From Lepeophtheirus salmonis (lineage: Eukaryota > Arthropoda > Copepoda > Siphonostomatoida > Caligidae), in NCBI RefSeq assembly GCF_016086655.4, contig NC_052132.2, positions 20,276,805-20,340,804 of the forward strand: a stretch of 64,000 nucleotides of DNA, read 5' to 3'. The translations under genes and the position numbers were made by a program. Below are positions 46,830-59,049 of the stretch, one piece after another (the first letter of the stretch is position 1; each line of letters starts with the position of its first letter). The notes beneath the pieces are model-generated. The model searched no databases and had not been told where the DNA came from. It saw only the letters and a program-made list of their open reading frames with translations.

Positions 46830-47130
46830 GATTATAAAAGTTTTAGGCACCTTTGATATTTACAGTCAGCTATGGATAGATATTTCGAGGAATGTTAGGA
46901 AAAGGTGGATGCTCAACTTATAAAGGGGGGTTCATCCAAACGTTCACAAGGCAAGGAAAAAAAGTAAAAGGTTACCCAAAATTTACTGATTCTTGACTGA
47001 TTTTATTCAAGTTTCCACAAAAATCACCATTATAGCATAAATTTGACATTCAATGAATAAAATTGCCGTTAGCTTGAACCACACGGTCACAACGGCCCAA
47101 AACCATCCATGTGGGTATTTCAGTACTACC
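46830..47130 (-). pseudogene. Tc1/mariner transposase 3' remnant
   Basis: On the minus strand a short frame reads STEIPTWMVLGRCDRVVQAN and GNFIH then TGA (near 47120-47055). DRVVQANGNFIx is a common end of these transposases. About 200 bp further in minus-strand direction CCTAAAACTTTTATAATCGC (near 46833-46853) resembles a Tc1-type end. The rest of the enzyme is absent. Confidence 0.45.
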
Positions 47131-47134
47131 CCTT

Positions 47135-48330
47135 TTAAGACCCTTGTTAACATTACATACTTTTTAAGGGAGAAAATTTATTATTGCTATAAAGAGAAGA
47201 ACCTTCAACATTTCAAATATAACAATATTGGAGGGACAATTTGGTAAAATGGTATTTAAACATATATATTATTATTTTGTTATGCTTATTTTTCATTACA
47301 GGAAATGTAGGTAGGAATTGATTATTCAGAGAGATAGAGAGGGAGACATTAACACCTCGGTTATCAATTAAAAATGAACAAAAAATAAGAAAAGAATCCA
47401 AGCGCCAATATTTTATTTTCTATACGTTTTGCCCATCCCTATCTATAGCTACATTTTATCTTATTATTATTTTTTCAAAATTTAATTTTTCAATTAAACA
47501 CTCTAAGACTCAGTCTAATCATAAATATCTAGCTATAAATATAGTTTGCGCAGTTACCTCAAAAACAAAAATTTAGTATTTATTCTGTTGTCAGCTATCG
47601 ATTTTTCTTATTATTTTTTTGTTGGAAAGAATGTTAATGCATGACGCGTCTTTGATTACTATATATACTTGATGTATATTTAATTATGAGATACCTTATA
47701 TTAATGAAACACTTTTGTACATACAAACGTACAAAGAATATAAAACTCTGTAGCCTCAAAAACACCTTTCAATCAATGCCAAAGCTGCTTGAGCTTAGTT
47801 ATTTGTTGATCCTTGAACACATATGATGTAGTGTACATTCAAAACAGGATCTGCCATCAATACTTGCCCAATCCTGTAATCAAGGGATTGGGGTCAGGTG
47901 AGTATAAAGGCCATAAGTGCCAATCTTACAAAATTTAGGGTGATTTCAGCAATATGGTCTCTAGAAAACTACTCTCCTCTTTTAAAAATCATTTTATTCC
48001 ATGTACAATTGGCAGAGATTATATTTTATTTAATTAAAAATTTAACGCAGAGTTTGGACTTGGCATGCAGCATACTTGAGTTTTGATTAAAAAAAAATTC
48101 TGCTATATCAAAAAATTGTTAATATATATTTTATTACTTTTTTTTTGTTGTAAACTCAATACAATAACAACTTAATACTATTATAAATAACTTTTATTTT
48201 TAAAGAATATGAGCATATGAAGTTTATATTTTCTCCTCGGTTTTTTTGCATGAAAGATTATTGAATATGTTACAGAACGATTTTAGAGAAACTTTTTACG
48301 AAGATTACATAAATTAAGAGACCCCATTAA
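47135..48330. other. AT-rich non-coding stretch
   Basis: No gene could be supported. Confidence 0.5.
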
Positions 48331-48334
48331 ATTT

Positions 48335-48600
48335 TGAAATGTCAAAGGTCAAGGTTACACTAAACGTTATTTGTTTCTTTGAAAAGCAGGATTACGGATA
48401 AAGTTACAAATCAAATTTGATGATATTTTTTATGGGAAAGTTATATACGTTAACAGTAAAAAGCAATTAAGTTTTGGAAGATCAAGGTCACGTAAATGAT
48501 TAAAAGCATTAAATTGACCACTTATTTTGAAAAAATTGCGATACTTAAATAACATAAAATTTTGAGAGGTCGAAGCTCAAGGTCACACAAAACAAATTGA
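48335..48600. repeat. three spaced TCAAGGTYA-containing units
   Basis: GGTCAAGGTTACAC (48347-48360), ATCAAGGTCACGT (48481-48493) and CTCAAGGTCACAC (48576-48588) recur with similar surroundings (ATTTTGA before, AAAC or AAATG after). TCAAGGTCA is the monomeric nuclear-receptor site of the FTZ-F1/ERR type. The decaying flanks suggest diverged repeat units; regulatory use is not shown. Confidence 0.4.
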
Positions 48601-48699
48601 AATACAATGCTCAAATTAGTGTCATTTGTTGTTCATTTTTAGGAAAGTAATTTTAAAAATTTTAAGTTTTTGCTCTACTCAGTGTTCCTTATATTTATT

Positions 48700-49055
48700 A
48701 ATGAAACGATTGGATTGGTAATCCTTGAAAAAATATTTTAAAAATTATCTGATAATTAAATTTATACACAGTACATAATATTTAGGCAAATATCTGTCAA
48801 TAAACTCTTTGTTATCACTTAATTATGGAGCTGTAATCGAGAGATTATTTTATGTATACAACGAATAATAATAATAAATATTAACTGTAAACAAATAGTC
48901 ATAAACAGTTTTTTCTCCTTTTTGTATCTCTCAACCTCTCCTCCTTTAGAAAAAACAAGAAATAGACTCAAATCAGTTGATTGTTAGTCAATTTTATCTT
49001 TTCTATCTTTCATTACTTTTAATGATTATTGTGAATGAACAATATAAAAGTTAAA
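48700..49055. other. AT-rich non-coding stretch
   Basis: No supportable feature is seen. Confidence 0.5.
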
Positions 49056-49059
49056 AGTG

Positions 49060-49240
49060 TGAATTCATAGAAGCTCTGTAGTTAGCTATAAAAATAATAT
49101 TCAACACTCCTAGGAGTCAAAAAAGTGTCGCTACAACCAATATATTCTAAAAATATTGATCATGTGGTATTCGTTTCGCCTCTTGGATTATAACTTAAGT
49201 TATTTGTACATGGCTTTCAAAAATAAATGAGAGACAGAGT
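49060..49240 (-). repeat. family G dispersed repeat, copy 3, inverted
   Basis: On the minus strand: AAGTTATAATCCAAGAGGCG, AAACGAATACCACATGATCA, ATATTTTTAGAATATATTGG, TATAGCTAACTACAGAGC and TTCTATGAATTCACACTTTT. Order and spacing match copies 1 and 2. Confidence 0.6.
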
Positions 49241-49244
49241 CGTT

Positions 49245-50835
49245 TATTAGCTTCATTTTTCAAAAAAACATGATTAATTTTTTTTTCTTCATATTTGATC
49301 GTCTCATATTAAGTATTTACACATATTTTATAAAAACTTCTTCAAAATGTAATGAAAGTTTGTGGATTTTTAATTTTTTCATATATAAAGGTTAGGTCAA
49401 ACCTATTTATAAAAAGTATAAATATAATTTTAATAAAAGTAGTGTACGTACTGTTTCATTCTTTGGATTAAACTCACAAACGGGCAAACAAATTGGTCTG
49501 GAGTTTGTCAATTTAAAATTTGGCTGCACTCTTGGTAAACTGGTAAAACAAGAAAAAAATTAATTTTTTATGATAAACCCTTAAAATGGCAATATACCTT
49601 TTTTTGTATGTGAATAATCAAAAAAATATTAGATCAAGAATAAAAGTGTGGCTAATTATAAATCTAATTAATGCCCTTTGTAGATTTGCATAAACCAAGG
49701 GAAGCCGTTAGGGGCCAAAATATTTTATATTGAAAAGCTCATCAATTTAAAAGTTTTTGTATAAAAAAAATAGCTGTTAAGATTTCAAGCAACTATTATT
49801 TCTGCCGAAATTTTGTGTGAGGTCTTTTATGACCTCAATAGGCCCCAAAACTTTTTATGAGCCCAGGTTAATCTTGTAGTAGGTTTGAAATAAACTTTCA
49901 AAAATCCAAACAAGTATGGCTATCTCTACTGATACACTGTACAAATTTTGATAAAAAATGCGTAAAAACCTGAATTAATTCGTTATTAATGCCTCAAGTA
50001 CAACAAGAAAGAGATATCAAAACTTTTTGAATTTTCAAATAAGTAAAATTTGTTGATTTCTGTAAGTAGACTATAAACTATAATGAAAAGGCTTTAACAC
50101 CTATATTTTTGGAAAAAAAGTATATTTTCAAATTTGTAATTAGTGATTTAAATAAAATTGAAATTAAATATGGAGCAGAAAATATTATTTTACGTTGACT
50201 TTTGCAGTCATATAAAGTATTAACATTGAGTAATAACTACATATGAGGATAAAAGCCCATTTCTTATGTTTGAATAACTTTAATGTAAATACAAATATTT
50301 ATTAGAAAAAAAGAAAGGAACTGACGTCAATCAACTAATTACTTTCTATTCTCTTTTTAATGACTGACAATATCTTCAAATCGGAAATGTTTATTTTTTT
50401 ATGGTATTATTTACTTAACAAGAATGATAGATTTTTTTATACGACCGTATGTATGAACATTAGGGTGATACTAATTCCTGGCTTTGTCCAAGGAAGTTTG
50501 ATCTTTTTTTGACACTGTTTATATAATCCGAATTTCCGTAATTTCATTATAATATATTAACATTTAACCCTTCCTTGTAGCATTTAGTTGTTTTTGGTCA
50601 GAAAATAAAAATAAAAAGTAACTTTTTTTAATAGGTATAAAGTTGTAAATCAGAAAAATCAACCCTAATTATGGAATACTAAATTATTAGGACAACATGT
50701 ATAGGTAAAACAAAATAAAACGTCATCAATTTACGTGATAAAAATTAAAAAAGACAAAGAAACTAACTATTTTTTTATATTCCATTGGTGCTGAATTTTT
50801 CCTCGTCATAAGTCATTGATGAAAGTATTTTATAT
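49245..50835. other. AT-rich non-coding stretch
   Basis: No gene could be supported. A piece at 49440-49560 is slightly richer in GC but shows no defended frame. Confidence 0.5.
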
Positions 50836-50837
50836 CG

Positions 50838-50873
50838 CAATGCAAAATATTACAATGGTAATATTTTGCATTG
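50838..50873. repeat. perfect 16-bp inverted repeat with 4-nt loop
   Basis: CAATGCAAAATATTAC (50838-50853), loop AATG, then GTAATATTTTGCATTG (50858-50873). Both arms are exact complements, giving a strong hairpin or cruciform. No transposon context was recognised. Confidence 0.95.
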
Positions 50874-50879
50874 TAAGTA

Positions 50880-52285
50880 ATTTAGTCTACCCATCCAAAT
50901 CAAAAGTACCCATTTCCAACACTATCGATTTTTGCTAATATTCTTAGTCGTTGGGTATTTATCATCATATACAGTTATGTCCTAAAAAAATTAGATTTTA
51001 TCTAATTAAAAGTAATTTGAGCACTAAGCCAATATTTTTTTGAGAAAATGACAAAAACTATTTAATATTAATCAAAATGTATATTTTACAAAAAAAAAAC
51101 CAATAATAACAAAATATTAGTAGGTTAGTATTGGTTCTTAACATGGAACTTAAAAACCGTATGTCCCCCTATCAGACCTTGATAAACGTACCAAATTCAA
51201 AAAAGTCTTCTACAAGGCTCATTTTGACTAATATTGGCTAATAATAAATATCTCATTGTACCAATTGAATTTGTTTAGTATCTTTAAAACACGAGAATAT
51301 TTTCTCATTATTCTTGATTAAGGTCTAAATTAGGCAGATTATAATGATAATAGGTTGATATATGATTACGTCATTGGTAAATATATATATATATAACGAC
51401 GTCATTTACGAAATATGTTTCTTTGGTACGGCTTTTGCTTTCGATTTCCAAGTCCTTAAAATGTAGGATCAAATCGGAAAGTACGTTAAAATTTTAAGTA
51501 CCGCTACATTTTTAATTATTAGTCAACTTCAAAACCAAAAATATGTTATTTTTTTTAGTCATTTTTCCCATATGTATTCAAAATGAAATTACACAGATAT
51601 GTTGTTCATTTTATCCTTATAGGGTTCCAAAAAAAAAAGAAAAAGGTCAGCGTAATTAGTCAAATGTAAAACTTTGTTGAGGCTAGCCTCATCCTAATGT
51701 ACATAGGTAAGAAAAAAATGTGAGTAACACAATGTACATATATTTTTTTTATATTAACATAAATCACCATTCAATAGAATAGGGAGGAGGAATGTTGTAC
51801 AATGTACAGATTTGATCAGGTACATAGTAAAGAATATTGATGAATACAGATGGATCCAAACAATGGTGCTGTTTCCATATAAATAAATGAACAGAGGGAG
51901 TTATTTTGTGGAAATGAGGAAGGTTCTATATAATGATACAAAACTTAATCTTTTTTTTTCTCTCTTTTTGTTACTATTGTGTGAATATAAATTATAGTTC
52001 TTCTTGAATTTGTTTTGTTTTTTTCGAAATGTTTTGGGGACGGTGTCCAAAAATATATATTTTAGTAGAAAAAAAAAATAGACTGTGAATTAATTATATT
52101 TGTATTCATAAACAAATATAGAATTGATTTGAATTGTAATTTAATATTATGAGAAGGTTAATTTAAAAATGTCAGAGTTGTGTGCTTATAATAATAAAAA
52201 TATATTGAGAATAAACAAAGGAAGAACAAGAGAAACACTGAGCAAGTTTATAATTAAAGATTTTCCCCCAAAAAAGAAAGTAAAT
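50880..52285. other. AT-rich non-coding stretch
   Basis: No gene is seen. An ATATATATATAT tract lies near 51382-51395. Confidence 0.5.
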
Positions 52286-52287
52286 TT

Positions 52288-52350
52288 ACTATGTCCACAC
52301 AAAAGCAACCTAGAATAACTTATCTCAAAATCAAGTGTTGATTACATTTG
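52288..52350. repeat. family D MITE, terminal fragment
   Basis: ATGTCCACACAAAAGCAACC, then TAGAATAACTTATCTCAAAATC and TGATTACATTTGTATTCTTC match the complement of the last 80 bp of the copy ending near 63980. Only this end survives. Confidence 0.55.
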
Positions 52351-52483
52351 TATTCTTCGCCAAAAGAAATAGAAAAAACAAGACGAAATGACATTGAAAA
52401 TTACAATTTTTTCTGAAAAGTGTGAAGAAAAGAAATAGAAAAACAAGACCGTTTTTATACAAACAAACAATTAAAAGTCCCAA

Positions 52484-52653
52484 TTAACGACCATTGTCGA
52501 AGAAATTTCCCATCACGTCCAGTTGTTTATCGATTACACCTTCCAAATTTATTGGAATGGATTTCATGTTGCATCTACAAGAATAAATTATCTATTATTT
52601 GCTAATCATGGCCTCCACCTAAGAAGCCCTTGGAAAAATAGGATCCGTGTCCG
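52484..52653 (-). CDS. possible last two exons of an unrecognised gene (weak)
   Basis: On the minus strand, GATTGTGTAG precedes a 35-nt piece (52653-52619) reading RTRILFFQGLL. It is followed by AG|GTGGAG as donor, a 44-nt intron ending TTATTCTTGTAG, and a 91-nt piece (52574-52484). With an AG|A split codon the joined frame is open for 41 codons to TAA; the second part reads CNMKSIPINLEGVIDKQLDV then MGNFFDNGR. The region is less AT-rich than its surroundings. No homologue is recognised. The first exon can also be read in another frame (HGSYFSKGFLGGGHD), so the model is uncertain. Confidence 0.3.
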
Positions 52654-52659
52654 CTACAC

Positions 52660-54350
52660 AATCAGTTTTTGAAGTCGAGAATTGTATATTTCTATTTTCT
52701 CGATACTGAATGTGTAAATTTTAACCGTTTATAAATTTGGCCAAAAATGCTTATTTCGTATTTTAAAAAAAATAAGTATTGTTGTACAGCTTATAAAGGA
52801 CTTTTTTTTGTCCTTTCCACTTTAAAGAACGATTTTTAAAGAAAGTTAAGGTATTTTTTGGGGATATACATAAAGGACAAAAAGGTGCACGCTATCTATG
52901 GTACGACATTATCTATATTTTAATATTTGTTGGGAAAATAATCATTTTACGACACAAGTATATTAAACCTGTTGAAAGGCTGTATATTCATCTAAAATAG
53001 TTCGGGTTTTTTTTTTGTTATGAATTGCAATATTTTGAAAAAATATTTGCTACTTTCATGTAAATTGTTTGTTTATTTTCTTTAAAAAATTAGGAAATTT
53101 AGAATCTTTAAGTGTCTTGAATTGCTGACCTTCTTTTTTAGTGTTTTAAATACCTAAAATTCAGAAATATTTAAGAATATCTACTTTAATGTATATCATT
53201 TCTTTTCTGTTGCTCGCTTTTTTCATTGTTTACATCCCCGAGGATCTTGCGTTTATGATTGTGTATTAGTATTTGAATATTTATTTATTTATCACGACAA
53301 CTTAGTACATCAGTGCAATCTTGCGGTAGTTTATGATCTTTCAAGTTGACATGCCCATAAAGCACTTTCATTGACGTCACAAATTTCATTATAATTGAAG
53401 TAGACGCTATCTTGGCTATCTAGGATAGTTAATGTTTTTACTGCATCATCAAATATACAAATATCCTAAATAAATTAGTAAAACTTCATCAAAAGGCTTC
53501 TAATAGTAAAAAAAACTTAAAATTTGCATTGAATACTTCTTGATGCAAATAATAAACACTGATATTGGAATTAAATTACAGGATTATGTACTTAAAATCC
53601 CTAAAAATGTCTAGGTTTGTACCATTATTTTTTTTCTCGATTTTTGATGATAAAAGTAGGACATTCAGAGAAAAATAACCTATTCTTTCCATTGTAATGG
53701 TTAGTTTATTGTATAAAATAGAAAAGTTTGATTGCATAATGAAATAACGTATATTTTAATTTATATTTTCGTCAAATATATGATACTACAAGGTAATAGA
53801 GGGATACATTTTTGATGGATAATTAGGTTAACGTCCTTTTATTTATTGGTCGGATTTTGACATACAACTGTTCGCTTGTTTTCTTGAGTGTTCGCACACA
53901 TTGCCAAAAACCTAATTAACACAATACTCCGAATACTCTTTTGGTCGAACGGACACTTTGCCAAACGGCCGCATTTCCAAAAAAAGATAAATATATTTGA
54001 TGATGATTCATGACACAATAATATGTAATTATGATTTCTACTTATTTCACACGAATTTTAAAAGATTATAGTGATAAAACATTGTTTAATAAATAATTGA
54101 TTCATTAAATTATGAGGATATTTTAAAAGTTGTCAGAAATCACAATTAGAAATGTTGTAACAAAATTATGCCTACCGCTTAATGAATATATTAGTAAAAT
54201 AACAATATATAAAGAGAGGCCAGGGAGTCGATAAATCAATGATTATCGATTGAGATTCGATTCATAAAATCATATTTCGCAATGTGGCTTTCGACAGTAA
54301 AGTTTTCGACAAAGTGTCTCAGAACTGTTTTGGTAATATGAATGAAATAT
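52660..54350. other. AT-rich non-coding stretch
   Basis: No gene could be supported. Short repeated phrases like GGACACTTTGCCAAAC (near 53948) and GACAAAGTGTCTCAG (near 54308) may be ends of an unrecognised repeat. Confidence 0.45.
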
Positions 54351-54352
54351 AA

Positions 54353-54515
54353 AACGACGTAGCTCAAAGGACAATGTACTCGGCAGAAATTATTAACATA
54401 ACTTACTGTTTGTAAGTTCCCTTCTTTTGTTCCTAGAAAATGAAATATACTTTATGTATATGGACTTCGAATACAGTTCATATGTCGGATGGAGCAATTT
54501 TTATACTCTTTAACG
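54353..54515 (+). repeat. tRNA-derived SINE candidate, copy 3
   Basis: It begins AAACGACGTAGCTCAAAGGA, then has TGTACTCGGCAGAAATTATT, CTTACTGTTTGTAAGTTCCC and TTTTGTTCCTAGAAAATGAA. The order matches copies 1 and 2 through the B-box area. The tail diverges after GGATGGAGCAATTTTTATA. Confidence 0.5.
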
Positions 54516-54519
54516 TTCT

Positions 54520-55110
54520 ATTGATTTAGAACAATCAATTAATGAACATTTTCAGCAATTAAATGTACTGTATATTTCTCGATTTTGAAACAAAAGGAAT
54601 ATTTTTGACCTATATATCTCCAACATTTAGAAAATAATAAATTTAAGAACCAGTCGAATGTAGATACTAACATAAAAAGATTTTTTGTCCATGAAATGTA
54701 TTACAATCTCACGCAAAGAGGTAGTTTTTTGTTTTGTTTATTTTTTAACAACACCTTCAACCCCTTTCTAGGTATTTTCCACGTATGTAGATTGGTAGGT
54801 AGGTACTAAGTATATGTTTGAACATTTTTATTTTCCAAAAAAACATAAAACTTTCCAACACATTTACATATGTAAATTTTTTGTTCCTTCTTTTTAAGAA
54901 GAAGAACAATATACACTTCTAAACATAAAATTTTATTAAGGAATTTGGGATGTAAAAGTTATAAAATATAAGAAATATTATGTTTTTTTTTGCTTTATTT
55001 TTCTTCTTAAATACAAATAACTTACGAAATAAATCTACAAATATTATTACATAAACATTATACATATATTAGAGTGATTTTTATTTTCCTAATAAATTTG
55101 ATAACAATCA
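54520..55110. other. AT-rich non-coding stretch
   Basis: No supportable feature is seen. Confidence 0.5.
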
Positions 55111-55126
55111 CCCATTAAAGTATTAA

Positions 55127-55374
55127 TGTGGATGACTAAAATAGTTCTTCCAAAACTTGCGAGAGCAATTTTAAAGATTTTGACTAATTTTAATAAAGAT
55201 ATATCAGGATTTGAAAACAAATTTTCTTTGCAGAACGCTAAAAAATTTAATCACAGACTGTACAAATGTCTCAAGAAATTAACATGTTGCCCTGTTCATA
55301 TCAAATTGAAGCAAGATGAGGGACTTAAATTTTCAGATATCATGTGTTATTTGGTGATTTACGTGACCATTTGA
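55127..55374 (+). CDS. unrecognised 82-codon open frame (weak)
   Basis: The frame begins MWMTKIVLPKLARAILKILT and includes LYKCLKKLTCCPVHIKLKQD near its middle. For such AT-rich DNA it has unusually balanced residues (Lys, Cys, Pro, Asp). It lies just upstream of the tandem duplication at 55636-56110. No domain or homologue is recognised, and no upstream acceptor or promoter was defended. It could be an exon, an old transposon piece or chance. Confidence 0.2.
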
Positions 55375-55635
55375 GAATTACTAACTTTCCTTCTCACATC
55401 AATATAACAAAATATTAGTATACCTAACTAATTTATTTTCGCAGCCTTATACTAAAATTATTAAAAATCTTTAAAAATGGTAGGAGTTTTGGAAAGACTT
55501 TGAGTGAAGGAAAAACTCTTTTTGGTAAACCTTGAACAAGGCGTATCCAAACATTAAATGATGATTTTTATACTGACTCATTTCAAAAATTGTGATCATT
55601 AGAGCTGTAGAAAATATGGCCCGACGGTAAGATAA

Positions 55636-56110
55636 ATAAAAAGAAACCAAAAATTAACGTGGTAAATCAAACAATTTGAAGAATTTTTGGAAGGAAGGCA
55701 GTTTAAATATCATGACGTTTTATTTTATAAACTAAAAGTAGCCGTGAGAGCAAAGAAATAAAAACTAAGCCCCCTTCCTATCTAGCAAGAACATATACAA
55801 GAAATACTCCGTCATCGATCATCAATCCTATTTTGACTCTGACACTTATAACCAGAGATTTAAATAAATGCCTGTATGTTAAAAAAAAGAAACCGAAAAT
55901 TAATATAGTAACCCTGACAATTTGAAGAATGTGTGGAAGAAATACAGCTTAGCTGTTATATCGTTTCATTAAATGAGTTTCAAGCAGCTATGAGATGAAG
56001 GAAATAAGCACAACCCCACTCCGTATCTAACATGGGCATATGGAAGAATTACTCGAACATCCATCCTCAATCCTACTCTGAATCCAACAAGGACTCCACA
56101 AGAAATCCTT
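55636..56110. repeat. diverged direct duplication, unit about 240 bp
   Basis: Unit 1 (about 55636-55875) and unit 2 (about 55885-56110) share AAAAGAAACCAAAAATTAA, CAATTTGAAGAATTTTTGGA, a middle AGCCGTGAGAGCAAAGAAAT-like block, CCTATCTAGCAAGAACATAT and TCATCAATCCTATTTTGACT, with many substitutions. Short matching frames are present in both units, so the ancestral unit may have been coding. No function is recognised. Confidence 0.65.
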
Positions 56111-56114
56111 GAGT

Positions 56115-56410
56115 TACTCTTCGTCTTTTACGAACTATTGATTATATTATAAATATTATTTTCTCTTCAAGAATATTGATGAAAGCTTTTGTAAATAAAA
56201 AATTATGTTCAATTAGTATTTACAAAAAGAGCACAATCATCAAATTTGTTTTTTGAAAAGATCTAGTTTTAACTCACAAAAAAAATCTTCAGGATTACTA
56301 CACTACATCCCTTTTTGAGTACATGCACTAGTGAGTAATCACTTTATATTTATATACTATCTCTACAAAAATAAAACAATAAGTATGTAAGCTGTTCAGG
56401 TTGTAACTAT
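56115..56410. other. AT-rich non-coding stretch
   Basis: No supportable feature is seen. Confidence 0.5.
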
Positions 56411-56418
56411 AAAATGTA

Positions 56419-57257
56419 CGGGTGGTCCATTTAAATCTGAAAACTTACTAGCTCAATAATTAATGAAGGTTGAGCTATTGAAATTAATTCATATTTTGAT
56501 ATATTTTAAGGCATATTAAAATTAGTCATAAAACAAAACATACCTGAGCTCTCTAACTTACGTACAAGTCGAGAAAATGACACTTGAAAATGATCAACGA
56601 ATTTCCACTCTCCCAATCCAAGCAGTTGGGCGTCTCCAGGAACCACCGTCTACGCTTTCAACAAGTTTGAAACGTTGGAGAAGAACAATAGCTCTGTCGA
56701 AAAGGTCAGACTGGATCCGTAGGAGTGAAAGAAAACATCCCAGGTCTATCCCCTGAAGTCAATGAGAGCCCATACAAGAGATATCGGGGTTTCACACCAG
56801 AGATATAAAAAGTGGGTCGAGAGAGCCTTGTGAGGATGGAGAGACAACGTTTGACACCAAGAATTTAAGAAATCCCGTTGCAAGACTCTTTTGAATAAGT
56901 CTTTTGAGTTCTTTAGAACTTTTTTCGCACCCTTAAAGCCCTGATACCAACTCCTTTGATTACACCTTTTGGGGAAGGACTGCAGTGTTCATCATTCAAA
57001 CGCCGAGGTCCTCAAAGCTAATATCAGCCAGCACTGGGATGCCATGACATAGGACTACATCCAAAGCGGGTGCCAGGCCTTTCATCGCCGCATAGAAGCA
57101 ATCATTGCGGCTAAGGGCGGATAAATTAATGATTAAGAGAGCTCTGACAAACATATATTTATATTATTAATTTTGTTGAAATGCTATTGTTAAAAATTAA
57201 TTATATTTTGTTGAAGTTTCAAATTCATAGGGGTCAAGACTTTAATGGACCACTCAG
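56419..57257 (+). mobile_element. mariner-like element, family A copy 4, both ends present
   Basis: Left end CGGGTGGTCCATTTAAATCT and right end, complemented, CTGAGTGGTCCATTAAAGTC are inverted repeats, each flanked by TA. At 839 bp it shows the complete short form of the family: an N-terminal DNA-binding region from about 56576 (MTLENDQRISTL type text) and, after the common deletion, the C-terminal tail AFHRRIEAIIAAKGG near 57085-57125. Stops are present throughout. Confidence 0.88.
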
Positions 57258-57259
57258 TA

Positions 57260-58785
57260 TCCCACGCGTTCTAGGTCAGATTTTATACAGCTCTAGTGAT
57301 ATATTTATTTATTTAAAGAGTCAATAAAAACCGTATTGTGAGCTTTCTATGTTCTTAGCTATAAACTTTATTGAATTTCATTACTTGTAAATAAAAAATG
57401 ATACTTTACTATTGAGTGTTCATTATGAACAGTTATAAACTATGTAGCCATTATTATTATTGTGTAACATGATGACGATGTAGAAAGGACATTAAAATAG
57501 TTATATTTAATAAAACAATGATTTATTTTAATATTTTACAGGGCTAAAGTCATTACATTTATATATAAGCTGTAATGGATTTGTCTATTGCACGCTACTT
57601 AGCTAAAATAGGCATATTTTTTATTTAAAAAATATGCTTTAACTTGGAATAGTCTTCATTTTTTTATGGATCGAAGTAAAGAGTAGGTAAGCAATTGCAA
57701 TTGATTTATCTGAAAAAAATCACATTATATGGCAACAAAAAAGCAAGCTAGTAAGTTATTTATTGAATATAAGTCTTCATTAAGCACATTAATACTCTTC
57801 ACCTAATTATTACATTCCATTTCTATTAATAAATCATATACATTAATCTTTCGAGAAGGTCACAAAAATTCTTTCGTTTGATTTAAAAAGGATTTATTTG
57901 GCTCTGATATGGCCTTTCACATATTATATGATATAGATTAATTATGTATCTAGTTAAGGCTCTAAACTAGAGTTGTCCAAACATTCAATATAATGGGCTG
58001 CATTGTGAATTGAAATATTTTAATGTGCCACAGAATCTATTAAATTAAATTTCAGGAAAAATGGCTTCGTAAAACAAAACTTTTAAATACATTTTTATTT
58101 CAAATCTAAGCCAACTCTATTTTTTCATGGCCAATCTGGGAGTCCGGTTCAGAGGAGTCCACAGGATTCTATTTTAGGTAGCGGCTTGATTTTTTTTAAT
58201 TTTTACTCTGCTGAATTATGTAATGTAAAAAAAATCTGTATTATGCGTGTTCTATGCGTTTTGATAATATTATGACAATTTCGCTACAAAATACTACTTG
58301 AAGTGGGAATAAGTAGTGAGCTGCACATAAACATTAAGAGGGTTACAATGGGGATTGGACATCCCTGCTCTAAAATATGTATACAATTGAATATTATCTC
58401 AATCCATCCCAAATATTTGAGAAAAAATTATAAAATGGACCAAAATATATTAATTGTTGTATAAGTTTTTGGCTCGTCAACAATAAATTAAACTGTGATT
58501 ATATTTTTATTTTGAATCTAATTATCTTTCATTTATATGAGTATAAATTGATAAATCATTGAAAGACTCCGCGCATTGCACTCAAAGTTCGATAAAAATT
58601 TTTATATAATAGCTTATATTTGAAGTCCCATATTGGAAATGAACAATGTATCATATACTAATTGAAGGCTTCAGACTATAGTTAATATTCATTGATATCT
58701 CAACCCATCCCATAAATCGTAATACTTATGATTCCAACAATTGAGTGAAAAAAGTAAATGGGCCATTTATACATGATATAATTTA
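57260..58785. other. mostly non-coding; possible family D piece
   Basis: A segment near 57850-58010 has GGCTCTGATATGGCCTTTCA and TTAAGGCTCTAAACTAG, similar to phrases in family D. Otherwise no gene or clear repeat is seen. Confidence 0.4.
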
Positions 58786-58789
58786 TTAA

Positions 58790-59045
58790 TTAACAATAGA
58801 ATTTCAACAAAATTAATATTAAATTGATGTATGTCTGTGCTCTCCTAATCAGGAATGTAAATACCCTCTAGCGTTAATAATGGCTTCCAGACGGCGGCAG
58901 AAGACCGGGGATCCACTGCGGATGTAGCCCTCTGTAATGGCGTCACAGTGCTGGCTAACATTGTTTCGAGGGATTCGGTGCTTGAATGACGGGAACTACA
59001 ACTTTTCCGTCGACATGCACCCGAAAAGTGTACTCGAGGAGGTTA
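58790..59045 (-). mobile_element. mariner-like element, family A copy 3, 3' fragment
   Basis: On the minus strand it carries only the C-terminal coding part: CDAITEGYIRSGSPVFCRRL and EAIINARGYLHS, then the family 3' untranslated text (ATCAATTTAATATTAATTTTG). The N-terminal half is absent beyond about 59040, and the terminal inverted repeat is not reached clearly at the 58790 side. Confidence 0.75.
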
Positions 59046-59049
59046 AAAA

